A stretch of 64,000 nucleotides of DNA, from NCBI RefSeq assembly GCF_016808335.1, contig NC_053150.1, positions 47,147,607-47,211,606 on the forward strand, read 5' to 3'. Position numbers and translations under genes: made by a program. Position 1 is the first letter of the stretch, and the number at the start of each line of letters is the position of its first letter. The notes beneath the pieces are model-generated. The model saw only the letters and a list, made by a program, of their open reading frames with translations, had not been told where the DNA came from and did not search any database. Source of the DNA: Panicum virgatum (Eukaryota > Streptophyta > Magnoliopsida > Poales > Poaceae). Shown piece after piece: positions 24,061 to 35,549 of the stretch.

Positions 24061-25718
24061 TGTAAGGATCGATGGACCAAGAGGGGGGTGAATTGGGCCT
24101 TTTTCAAATTGCTAAAACAAAGTAAAGCAACCTTAACATATGCAATACTAGTAAGGCTTAATTCACCGACCGGCTAGCTAAGCAAACTACACAAGCTTAC
24201 AAAGATACAACTAGATATGAAACTAAGCAAGGTAGAGCTAAGCTATGATCTCTAAGGTCAAGCACATGAATAATTGCATGAAAGTAAGTGCTTGAAAGTA
24301 AAGAGTGGGTAAGAGACAACCGGATTTTTTCCCGTGGTATCGATGTGTTGGCACACACCCCTAATCCATGATGTGACACTCACTAAGAGTCTTGTCACCT
24401 CCCAAGTCACCAAGACGAGGGCGCTCACTAAGAGTCTCCGTTCACCATCCCGGTGTGGTGGAGCTCAAGCCACGTACAAACTTCTTCGGGCTCCCACAAT
24501 CCTTGGCAAGCTCCGGAAGAAACACCTTCAATCACCAAGATCGCCTAGGTGCTGCCAATCACCAAGAGTAACAAGCTAGGGCCTTCACTTGAGCAAGAAC
24601 CGATCACCAAGAACGGATGCACACAAGCTTCTCTCTACTCAAGTCCTTAGTCTTGCTTCTTGATTGATTGAATGAACAAATATGTGGAAGATGAAGCTCA
24701 AGGTGGCTCTCAACAATATATGAGTGTATGAAATGTTTCCTGGTGTCAAGAGTAGCAAAATGACCCATTGGAGGGGTATATATAGGCAGCTCACACGAAT
24801 AGAGCCGTTGGAGAAAAGCTGCCAGAAAACTGCGTAGCGCCGGTTAATCCGACATACCTCCAATTAGCGTCGGTTTAACCGATGAATGTAAACTGCCCAT
24901 TCTGAAAACTAGCCGTTACAACTTGGGCAGATTAACCGACGTATCATCGGTTTAACCGGTGAGTGTAGTTGTCCACTGATCAACTGAAAAACCAAGTCTC
25001 TGGACAACTGCACCGATGTTAACTCAAATCCATCGTCGGTTTAACCGGTGAGTACAACTTCTAAAATCCCTGGAAAAACCATCTCACTGGTCAATTGCAC
25101 CGACGCTTCATTTCAAACATCGTCGGTTTAACCGGTGTATAGAACTTGAAACACCCTGGAAAAACCAACTCTGGACTAATGCACCGACGTTAAATTCAAA
25201 CACGTCGGTTTAACCGGTGTATTGACTTGTCCAGACTCTGCTGACTTCGTTTAACCGACGTATAGAAAAATGGAAGCGTCGGTTAAACCGGTGTATAGAC
25301 TTTTCTGATTTTGGCTTTTCTAATTTGAGTCTTGAATGAAATCCAAATATTCTTGAGATATTAGTTGAAAACCACTTATTTGAACTTCTAGAAACCTGAG
25401 TGACCAAAGTGTGCATCCATTTTTAATTGACCATGTCCATGCTCAAGTTACTTAGCCTTAACCCCTCTTAATAGTGCGATCACTACAAAACTATAAAACC
25501 TATACTAACCTAAGTGTCCTTCTCAACCTTATAACACTTAGGACTAGAAAGATCCTTAGTCTTGATATATATTTGAGTTGAATACCGAGATCGCCTTTTT
25601 GGATAACGAAATTGAGGGGCCTCTTTTGACATATGACCAAATGAGCGGTAATGATTCATTAAGCTGCACAAACTCATTAGTCACAATAATGGTTGTCATT
25701 AATCACCGAAACATACCA
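24061..25718 (+). mobile_element. LTR-like insertion (1.66 kb) within TNP2 gene
   Basis: Starts TGTAAGGATCGATGGACC and ends ACATACCA. No coding capacity. Flanking pentamers GCAGG and TGAGG only partly agree, so the target duplication is diverged or the ends are off by a base or two. It interrupts the TNP2 frame after GEAWQ, at or beside a splice junction. A solo LTR is the simplest reading; the superfamily is not assigned. Confidence 0.6.
24880..25300. repeat. Minisatellite around CGGTTTAACCGGTG inside LTR
   Basis: About six copies of (A/G)TCGGTTTAACCGGTG spaced 65-90 bp apart, each with a preceding GCACCGACG-like motif. The core itself is palindromic (GGTTTAACC). Confidence 0.8.
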
Positions 25719-28371
25719 TGAGGGCCTAGATGCTTACAGCAGGATTTTGACTGAGAATATCCAGATTTTGCAGATGATGCAAGAAACCTTAGACTTGGCC
25801 TTGCTACTGATGGTTTCAATCCCTTTTCAGAGAAGAACACAAAATACAGCATGTGGCCTGTATTTGTTGTGCCATATAACCTTCCTCCTTGGGCATGCAT
25901 GCAGGAGTCAAATTTCATGATGGCTCTACTTATTCCAGGTCCTACATGCCCCGGGAAGGATTTTGATTTATTTCTTGAGCCTCTTATAGATGATTTACTT
26001 GAGCTTTGGAATGGGGTCTGTACATATGATGCTATTACTCGGAAAACATTTAAACTTCGTGCTGCAGTTTTGTGGTGCATCCATGATTATCCAGCTTTGA
26101 GCACTCTTTCTGGCCGTACCACAAAAGGATATTTTGCATGTATTCATTGTGACAAGCACCCTCTGTCATATGGCCTTAGGAGCAAAATTAGGTATGTTGG
26201 GCACTTTCGTTTCCTTCCAAAGGGACATCGTTTGAGGAGAAACAATGAGTATGCTGGACTTCATGAAAGCAGTGAGGCACCAGGTAAATTCTCTATAGAT
26301 GAGTTGCTTGCTGAATTGGAGAAAGTTAAAGATATTAGTCCTGGGCAGCAACAGGAATGTGGGAAAAGGAAGCATTCAGGCTTGGACAGGGTACGTGGGC
26401 CAAACATTTGGCAGCGGATGGTTAGTTTATGGAAGTTACCATATTGGAAAAAATTGAAGCTGAGACATAATCTTGATGTCATGCATATTGAGAAAAACAT
26501 ATGTGAGAATTTGATTGGGACAATTCTGAACATAATAGGGAAGATAAAGGACACTGTTAAAGCTAGGCTCGATCTAAAAGATTTGGGAATTAAAGAGGAG
26601 CTGCAATTAATAGAGGATGGAGATTCATGTGAGATGCCTAATGCTCGATATACCTTGTCCAAAGAAAAAAAGAAGGCATTTTGTGATTTTTTAAGGGAGG
26701 TAAAGTTTCCAGATGGTTTCGCTTCCAACATTTCAAGATGTGTTAGTGCTGATGGGACCAAGGTTCAAGGGTTAAAAACACATGATTGTCACATTCTGTT
26801 GCAAAGAATCTTACCAGCTGCCATGAGAGGGTTTTTGGACAATGATATCTATGAAGCAATAGCAGAGTTAGGGAAGTTTTTCAGAGAGTTGTGCAGCAAA
26901 ACCCTGAACAAGGATGTGTTGGCTAAAATGAAGGAAGAGATCCCAATGATTTTGGTGAAGCTTGAGAAAATTTTTCCCCTGGCTTTCTTTGATGTGATGA
27001 TGCACCTAGCTGTTCATTTACCTGATGAGGCATTGCTCCGAGGTCCTGTGCAATATGGGTGGATGTACCCAATTGAGAGACGGTTGTATACTTTGAAGCG
27101 CTATGTGAGGAATAGGGCACGACCAGAAGGTTCAATTGCCGAGGCATATATTGCTGATGAATGCCTGACATTTTGCTCTAAATACATGGAAGGTGTTGAA
27201 ACAAGATTTAATGGGGAACCAAGAAATATATGTTTTTGTAATGAGGAGAACTATGGTGTGGATGTTTTTGGCCATGGAGTTCATTTTACTTCTGCACCTG
27301 AACTTGTATACGATGAGAATGGCTTTGATCGAATGGTGTGGTATGTGCTTCACAACTGTAGTCAAGTTGAGCAATATGTGGAGTAAGTTATAAACTTCTA
27401 ACTGTTGTATTCTATATACTTTTGTTTGACACTCATGTATATTTAACATACGCTATATTTTTTTAGAATGTTCAGAGATGAACTAAATAGAGAAGGAGTG
27501 CCTAAATGTTAGTTTGATTTACATTCAAATTGTTTATGTTTATTTCAATGCCAAATTTGTAGTATACATTTGATCTATGTTTGTTTCATGCATTTGACAG
27601 ATCTTTAGGTTGCGGAATACTAATCAAGAGATAGATGAAGATCTCTTTTCCTTGGCTTGTGGTCCTGATTTTGTAGTCAAGAAATACTCTTCATGCGTTG
27701 TGAATGGTGTGCGGTTTAACACTGTTGATCCTGACAAGAACAAGAAAACACAGAACAGTGGAGTTATGGTACAAGGTGAACATAATGGTCAGGTCATTGA
27801 TTTCTTTGGAATCTTGAAAGAGATAATTCAGTTACTCTATATTGGTGATGAGAGGTCAGTAGTTCTGTTTAAATGTGACTGGTTTAAATTGGATGGAAAG
27901 AGTACTGAGCTTAAATATGATGGCTTTTTTGAAAGCATCAATATTGGAAACCTATGGTACAAGGATGATTCTTTAATCTTGGCAACTCAGGCTAAAAAGG
28001 TTTTCTATTTGCCAGATACTAAGGAGAGGGCGAATTGACACGTTGTCCAGACATTTGACCATAGGCATCTTTATAATGTAAAAGAAACTGAGGGCGGCAG
28101 CTTTAGTTCTCCTGCATATCAAGAGAATGAGTGCTTTGAAGAGGATGGTACACGACACCCAATTTCAGACAAAACTTGTGATACACCTCTAAATAGAGAT
28201 GATGAACAAGGCGCTAGGTTTGAAGCTGCTGAAATTTCTAAGTTGGTGATGGAAAGAAACCGAGAAGTGCATGAGATAGATGGCGAAGACGAAGACGATG
28301 ACACATTGTTGGAGTACTGCAGCGATGATGAAGGAGGTGCTGCACTGGAGGTTGACAGTGATGATGAATAG

Positions 28372-29345
28372 CTACTTGTTCAGTTTGCAATTATCTAGTG
28401 TATGAACAATTTTAAATAATATGACCATGTATTTCTATGCACAAGACTATTTGAGATCATGTTCTGTGTATGCACAAGATTATTTTAATTAATTTGACCA
28501 GCTTGTTCTGTTTTGAGATGGTGAAATGGTCCCATTTTAAAATTGCTGCCTAGTGACACCTTTTTTTATTTGAAACACCTTTTTGAAATTGCTTGCAGAT
28601 TTTCCCAGTTTTTTTTCGGATCATGTTTCAGCATCTGGAGATCATGTACCAGTTCTTTGAAATATCACAGGCTTAATTTGAATGCTCTGTAACAGTTCTC
28701 TGAACAATATATATGTACTTGATGAATTAATGCAGAGATGTTATTTCTATTCTGCTGAATGTTATAGTGACAAGTTCAGTGTGATCATGTTCTGTGTATG
28801 CACAAGAATGGCAGTACCATCTTGATGTTCTGCTAAATGGTGGTAAATGAGAAATGGCTTTACTCTTCTTTTCAAGTCTAATATACAAGAAGATCTCAAA
28901 AAACTCTTTGGAGAAAAATGTGCATCATTTATCAGTTCAATGAACCTTTTCAGCTCAGCTCTAGATTCACAAGTGAGGCAATGAACCTTTTCAGCTCAGT
29001 TCAATGAACATATTTCAAATTTCAGTATTTCAGATTTCAGTCTAATCTCATCAGATTTCAGAACATATACCATTTGAGCAGCATTGCTGGTTTGCTCAAT
29101 TTTTTGGCAGCATCTCTGCTGCTTGAACAATTTGATAGACAGATATTTCATGAAATTAACCTTCCAGTCACAGATAGCAGGATACACAAATTCAACTACA
29201 GTTGAGCATGCACCAACAACACGACACATAAATAGAGTCTGAAACAACAAACATGCAGCCATTTTTCATCTCCTACTAGCTACTAGCTTGCAGCCATTTG
29301 TCATCTCCTACTAGCTACTAGCTACTGCTAAACAGAGTGCAGTTC
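28372..29345. other. AT-rich spacer and probable B3 gene 3' region
   Basis: No gene. GTTCTGTGTATGCACAAGA appears at about 28460 and 28790. AATGAACCTTTTCAGCTCAG appears twice near 28938-29000. A direct duplication with AGCTACTAGCTTGCAGCCATTT-like sequence lies at 29255-29330 just past the B3 stop codon, inside its likely 3' untranslated region. Confidence 0.45.
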
Positions 29346-30339
29346 TTAGTTGTCCACGATGACAATGGGATCCCGAGAGGTGGCGCCCCTGGAGGTGATC
29401 TCCTCCGGCAAGTCCCCGCGCAGCACCTGCACCCGGAACACCACCTTCCCATCACCCTCACTCCCAGTTCCTCCAGCAGCTGGCGTGATGAGCTCGAAGA
29501 CGCAGGCGTCCCCGATGCGCAGACGGTTGGCGACGACAAAGTCCCTCCACCCCGGACCGAGCTTCTTGCACTTGAGTTCACCACAGTAGGTCACCGCCCA
29601 TGACTGGTTGCCGAACAGGAGCACTGCTGGGACGCGCGAGCCCGGCAGGTGGGAGTGGAGACGACTCGGGATCTCCAGCTGGGCAGGCTTATCTACATGG
29701 CCCTTAGACAAGACAATGGTGAAGAAGGGCTTGTCGCCGGAGAGTGGGACGATCTGCATCACATGACAAGCAACAGATTCAGTTAATACATTCAGGATTA
29801 AATCCTAGTCTGCACGTACACGAGAATTGGAACACCAATGAGAAAACAATACACAAGTACCCATCACTAGATGCAAATGGCCTGCAGCAAGTACCCATCG
29901 TAAATTGGCACAAGATTTCAGTGACATAATTGAGTGATATAGCAGAAGAGGACCTAACCTCCAGGTCGTCTCCGCCTGCGGCCAGGGGATCTCCACCTGC
30001 GGCTAGGGGGTCGTCTCCTCCTGCGGCAATGGGATCGTCTCCTCCTGCGGCGAGGGGGGCTCCTGCGGCGAGGAGATCATCTCCTCCTGCGGCGAGGGGA
30101 TCTCCTCCTGCGGCGAGGGGATCATCTCCTCCTGCGGCGAGGGGATCATCTCCTGCGGCGAGGGGGTCTCCGCCTGCGGCCAGGGGGTCTTCTCCGCCTG
30201 CGGCGATGGGTTCTCCAGCTGCGGCGATGGGTTCTCCAGCTGCGGCGAGGGGGTCGTCTCCGCCTTCGGCGAGGAGAACCGGGCCTGCGCAGAACCGACC
30301 AAACTTGTCGCGGAGCTGCCGAATCGAGTGGTGCTCCAT
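29346..30339 (-). CDS. B3-domain DNA-binding protein, two exons, 262 aa
   Basis: Exon 1 is 30339-29959 (127 codons) and exon 2 is 29753-29346. The intron is GT-AG and falls between codons, giving an uninterrupted 262-aa protein. Residues 134-222 form a B3 domain: DKPFFTIVLSKGHV, LEIPSRLHSHLPGSR, WAVTYCGELKCKKLGPGWR, DFVVANRLRIGDACVFELI. This is the pattern of the REM-like plant B3 proteins, putative nuclear transcription factors. Residues 27-126 are a run of LAAGGDDP-type repeats. The gene lies between the two transposase genes of the inner CACTA and on the opposite strand, so it was probably captured by the transposon. A solo LTR begins 85 bp upstream of the ATG in the same direction. Expression is unknown; a pseudogene cannot be excluded, although no break is visible. 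Confidence 0.75.
29962..30265 (-). repeat. Coding minisatellite in B3 exon 1
   Basis: Variable 18-27-bp units built on GCGGCAGGAGGAGACGAT-like sequence, encoding (L/I)AAGGDDP repeats. All length changes are multiples of three, so the frame stays open throughout. Confidence 0.8.
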
Positions 30340-30424
30340 CGATCCGGTAGCGGAGAGGGCTGACGAGGGGGCGCAGAGAGAGAGAGGATAAGGCGGCGAT
30401 TGGCGGAGAAGATGAGGCTGCGCG

Positions 30425-33400
30425 TGTGGCAGAACCGCCCGACATAAACCGGCTTAAGTGCGCTAACCATCATTGCAAAGGCAATTAGGTTTAACTCGCA
30501 CAGCAGACGGAGCACATCGGAGGTCTGTCCGGTGAATTCCCGATAAAACCACTTAAACCTGGATCGAACAAAGCAGCATAACTCACGCGAAGGCGAGTCC
30601 AGAGATTACAACACCTCACAATATATTACAACACAGAGAGTTTAACATAACTTCAGGATTACAAACCAAGTTCCAAATTTAACGAAGTACTTTTCAAAGC
30701 CAACATATAAGAAGTTCACCAGAGTCCTTTACTTTAGCGGAAAGTAAACACGAGAGCTAACGACGATATGGATGTCTCGAGAAAGCCCGATACAAGACAT
30801 CACTCGTTCTTGTCATCATTGGCCGGGGACGCATCCCACTCCATGGACCAACCAGGCGGGAGAGTGCACGGCCAGGTCAAACTGGCAATCATGTCCTCAA
30901 AAGTATTTCCTGAAACAAAATGAGCCACAAGCAAGGCTGAGTATTCTAATACTCAGCAAGGCTTACCCGACTGAGGGTATACTTAGCCCTTTATCTAGAC
31001 ATGCAAGGCTTTTGGCTTGAGGGGTTTGTTTTGCCCAAAAGCAGTAAAGAGTGGATCCTTAATTGCAAGTTATAGTTTTCAGGTTCTAGTTCAATTAACC
31101 ATTCTAGGTGAGCATCTATCCAATAGCAAACATGGTGAAAACAATTATCTTTTACCATCCAACCAACCAAATTTACCATCATCATCATCTTCCACTTCTT
31201 ACTCTATGTGGCAAAAGGGTTAAGCAGTCTCAATAACCGGTGAGAAATGGACGATTCGAATCGAATTTGTTAACCTGGCCAGGCAGACCTAAACACACGT
31301 CACGTGGTTACTCATAGTGTCACACGTGCAACTTTTCCCTTCAATTCTTGCTTCACGGAACAGGCCCACCACCCTCAAGTACAGCAGTACGACGACTCTG
31401 TACTCGCTATTAGCTAGATGTGAACGAGTTCAAGACGGTGGGGAGTATATTCCGGCTGCGGTTCAATCCAGTACTTAAGCTTACCGATTTCCATATTCTC
31501 GGCATGTGATTAGTACGTTCAAACACTTAACCACCACTACCACACATTGCGGCCTTATCACTTTTCACTAAACAGACGAGGCAACCAGAGTATCACGACC
31601 CCGCCCGTAGACCTTATAGTGGTAGCAAGTAGTAAACAACCAATTCCTATAATTTCTCGCGAGTGACCGGAAATCACTCGACTTCTACCGAACCATTAGC
31701 ATAGCTAACTAGCGACCTACACATACTAGTGTTCAAGAATCGGTACCTAGGATCATGCAACTAAGGTTTCAGTCAAATCCTGTAACTTAAATGCACAAGT
31801 AGATAGAAACAATAATAAGTTGCATAATTTAAAATAGAAGGACATGCTCCGGGACTTGCCTTCCTGGGCGTAACTAGATCTGGGCTCTTCCGAAATCGGG
31901 TTCGGGTCTTGCGCAGCTTCAGTTAGATTAACTTGAGCTTCACGCTGCTCACTCTCGGACTCGGGCACCAGCTCGTATGTTCCGTCAGCGAGAGTGGTAG
32001 TATCTATATGAGATGCACATGAGTGAGTTGTTGTGATGATATCAACTTATAACCTGCTTCACTATAAAGTTGTAATTCAAACAAAACCCAAAGTTAAAGA
32101 GTGAAACACTTCCATTCATATTTTACTGGGCAATCGTTTATAGAGTAGTAACTCATCATATCTAACTACACAAGACATCATGATCAACAGCACAAGAAAA
32201 CTATACTAACTTCCTAAACAAGTGGGTGTAGTTTCTTATAGCAATTAAATCATGGTTGGTTAATAAATCAACAACTCAGCACACATACAGTAGTAAATTA
32301 AAAAAAATTACATCAAATAGAAGGTAAACAGAAATAGCTATCCTGAAAAATTCATCCCAAAACTTGCAGCTATTTATCCAAAACAATTCATGTAATCAGA
32401 CAACTCCTAGAACAAGATTGAATTATACAGGTTAGACTAGAGTATAAAACAATATCAAACTTTAACAGTAGGTCTAGAAAGGGATGAAATAACTACTGTA
32501 AATTTTTCAGGATTTATTATGCATATAATTAAATAGGAGAAAATAAACAAAACATACATCAGCTTAACAAGATTAATTTTTAGTTCCTGTTCTAGTCATG
32601 AATTGGGATTCAAACTTCATAGAAAAGCTAATATATTAAAAAAGAACACTCAGAAATAGTTTCATGATTTATCATCAAAATAAACTATTTATCATAATTA
32701 AAGTCTACTAAACAATGATTAAATCAAAGAATTAGCTACACATGATAACTGACCACAAAATTTTTATAGCAACACAAGTGTCACATTAACAACCCACCAA
32801 AAAAATTTCAGAGCATAACAAGGATTCAAGAAATAATTAAGAAAAAGAATAAACAACTAGCCTTTATGCACCTAGTAACATAAATCTAATTTTCCAGAAA
32901 AAAGTTTCAACTAACAACCATCATATTATGATTCTAATGCATAGATATTTTCATAAGGATTCCAGAACAACTGGATTTGCTATTTTACGAATTTTCTACG
33001 AATTTCTATTGAATTTCAAAGTTTACAGCTAAAAATTACAAAGGGGCCCTTGCTGTTACTATTCAAATGAGTCACAAGCTATTCAAATAACCCCCCCCCC
33101 CCCGGGTTTCTGTTCTTCTCAACCCGAGGTCCCTGGCCGGGGTTTGAAATAGGGGAGGCGGCGGCGGCCGGATTCCGGCGCCTACGGCGGCCGGCGGCGA
33201 GGGGGAATAGGGGGAGGAGCAAGAGGAGGGCGAGAGGGACCTAGGGATGGGCTCAGTTGAGGCTGGGGTGGCCAGAGTGGGCGGCGCCGCGGAGAGGGGC
33301 GGCCGGCGGCGGACTGGGCCCGCGGCGGCGGCGTTCGAGCGGGCTGGGGCATCGGCGAGCGGGTCGGGGAGTACCAGCGGAGAGTGAGGGAGCTAGCTGC

Positions 33401-34286
33401 GGGGTTGGATGGGCGCGAGGAAGGCCGGAGGAGGGAGCTCCGCGGAAGCCTAGGGGGCGGCGGCGCTAATGGCGGCGGCGGGCGGCCCTGGATGCTGCGG
33501 AGGGCTCAGCTCGGCGCGTGGAGCAGGGAGGGGAGCAGAGGGGGAGGGAGGAGGCCCGTTTGCGAAGCAGGGGGAGGGAGGAGAGCCAGGCGAGGGTGCG
33601 AACGGGCTGGGGAAATGGTGCACGGCACGGCACGGCTCGGCTCGTTTGTCGCCGTGGCACGCTGACGGCAGTCCTCGGCGTGCACTTAGGGAGGGAGTGG
33701 CGCGTGGAGAGGCCGAGAAGCATCGGGAACAGCCAGGGATGGGGCGCGGTGAGAGCACGGCGCGTGGCCGGCGGCCTTGACTCGACGGCGACCTCGGCTC
33801 GGCAGAAAACAGGGGAGGGAAGAGAGAACAGAGAGGGTAGAGAGAAAGAGAGAGAGAAAAATTAAATTGATTCGAAATTCAAATTTTTCTCAAGGATTCC
33901 TTTTGAAACATAGAAAACTCTGAATACGAAAGTTGTAGAGAATTTAAAAACCTACAACTTTTATTTCAGGAACAAGTTTAAACGAGCAAAGGTTTAAAAG
34001 TTATTTTAAAATTTTCGAAAACTACAAATCAAAACACTTATCATTTCATGTAATTTTTGCCACTTTTACCCCTAAGGTTCAACTAGACATTGATTAATCT
34101 TTTCATGATGAACATGTCTATTCATTTTCATATGCCTAATTGCATTGGTGTGTAAGTTATTTGAGGTTCCTGACCTATGCACATATACACACATACACAT
34201 GCATTTGTTTCGATGTTTCTTAGTTAAGGTACATGATTTGGTGCTAATGACCCTGGTTTAGCTAATGAAACACCTGGGATGTTACA
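30425..34286 (-). mobile_element. Solo LTR (3.86 kb) with perfect 5-bp target duplication
   Basis: GCGCG flanks both sides (30420-30424 and 34287-34291). Minus-strand reading starts TGTAACATCCCAGGTG and ends GGTTCTGCCACA, i.e. TG...CA. No gag/pol and no internal second LTR are present. It contains the same TCTAGACATGCAAGGCTTTTGGCT block as the LTR at 16346-18925 but is longer. A GC-rich region (33130-33865) with several overlapping frames lies near its 5' end, as in long grass gypsy LTRs, and a 14-16-base poly-C run lies near 33091. Its direction would carry LTR transcription toward the B3 gene. Confidence 0.8.
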
Positions 34287-34390
34287 GCGCGATAGGGTCG
34301 TGTCCGCCTGCGTCTTATTTTTGGTGGCTGAGAAAGGATTTGGGTGCTTTAGGTGAAGTACAATTACAGATGGCTAGCTTACAAAATGTC

Positions 34391-34480
34391 TTGTGTAGCC
34401 CAGTGGTTTAGCTTCTTAAGCTCGAGGGCAGTTGGTGCCGGTTCGATTCTTTCCCTTGCACATTTTTTTTTTGTTTTTGC
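34391..34480 (+). mobile_element. SINE-like tRNA-derived sequence
   Basis: A box TAGCCCAGTGG (34396-34406) and B box GGTTCGATTCT (34440-34450) with tRNA-like spacing, followed by a T-run. It is not a complete tRNA cloverleaf. The fragment is short, and family assignment needs a database. Confidence 0.5.
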
Positions 34481-35510
34481 ACATTACGTCTCTCCCACAT
34501 TCAAATACATATAATTATTTTTGTACATTTATTTGGCTTAATGAATAAATTCTTCCATTTGTTCAAATTGAACGAATTCTAGTTCCATTTTACTTTTCTA
34601 TATTTATTTGCCTTAAATATACAAACTCAAGATATCCACATTCAAATATATATGTATCCTTCCTTTTGTATATTTGACTCTTTTATCTCATTTGCACATT
34701 ATACCATCCCACACAAATCAAGTAGGCTTAAATTAAATCCATCTGTTCTATCTACTCATACTTGACCCCAAGAACCCAATAAGAAATTAATTTATTTGCT
34801 TATTTGATCCCTTTTTTACTTATTGCCTAATGGGAGAGATAATTATTTGGCAGTTGATCGGGTATTTTGGGAAAACCCGCAACGCACCAAGATCCTAAAG
34901 GGCTAATTCTTGTTTCAAATCTTGAAGTAATGCCGAAGTTGCTGTCCGTCCCCAACAAATTAGTCTCGCTAGCCGCGCCCTAAGAGGATCATTGAATCGA
35001 TAACATAGATAGCATAGATAGCCGAATTTTGCACTATCCGAATTCCCGACCCGAATGCCTTGGGCTACTATTCATGAACGAATCTTAGCTCCGACAAAAT
35101 TTATGAACTCAAGATATCAACTATCAAATACTGTATATATGTACCGCAATGATTCATGTCGCAATAACTAATCTTATTGTTAGTACATTAAAAGTACCAT
35201 TTATACACTCCCTCCATTCTAAATTTGTGCAAACATGATATAATTCGTTTGACTTTTACTAACAAAAAAATTGTGCGAACTTAGTCACCAAAGTTGCAAA
35301 AAAACAGACCATGATTTTTTTAAACAAAATTTGTGCCATGATTCATGGACAATTGCACAAAAACAACAGACCACGAACGGGCAGCCCGCACGAGAAAAAG
35401 CCCGCCAGGCCAAAAACCTCCGACAGCACAATTACTGTAACACCCATGTGGTCACCAAGTTTAGAATACCATGGGGGGTGGGCAAACTGGTAATTTCTCA
35501 ACCGCAGTAC
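34481..35510. other. AT-rich spacer upstream of TnpA-like gene
   Basis: No gene recognised. A short frame at 35271-35525 overlaps the promoter and has no domain. Confidence 0.4.
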
Positions 35511-35516
35511 CCCCAC

Positions 35517-35525
35517 TATATATAG
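35517..35525 (+). promoter_or_regulatory. TATA box of TnpA-like gene
   Basis: TATATATAG, followed about 25-35 bp later by a C/A-rich start region and a GC-rich leader. Position and spacing suit a Pol II core promoter for the gene starting near 35550. Confidence 0.55.
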
Positions 35526-35549
35526 ATTCCAAGATGCGGCATCCACTCA

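Larger units (their letters stand above)
23117..28371 (+). pseudogene. TNP2-like transposase gene of inner CACTA, disrupted
   Basis: Plant CACTA transposase. The start is taken at 23117 (MDRSWVRGKLFSPEY). In order: the transposase-associated domain with CPCSRCLNQ and YTRWIHHGE; the TNP2 core (MWPVFVVPYNLPPWACMQE, LFLEPLIDDL, HDYPALSTLSGRT, WKLPYWKKLKLRHNLDVMH); the DUF4218-like part (MMHLAVHLPDEALLRGPVQ); and the DUF4216-like part after two introns (27386-27465 and about 27505-27600). Breaks: a frameshift near 23430; a 1.66-kb LTR-like insertion at 24061; an in-frame TGA at 25752-25754 between DFD and EYPDF, where an arginine is usual; and a TGA at 28036-28038 in an otherwise open C-terminus that runs to an acidic tail ending at 28371. 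It cannot make a full protein. Confidence 0.8.

Noticed and set aside
33257..33865. Overlapping frames near the LTR end
   Set aside because: Part of the GC-rich region of the solo LTR; no gag, pol or other domain.
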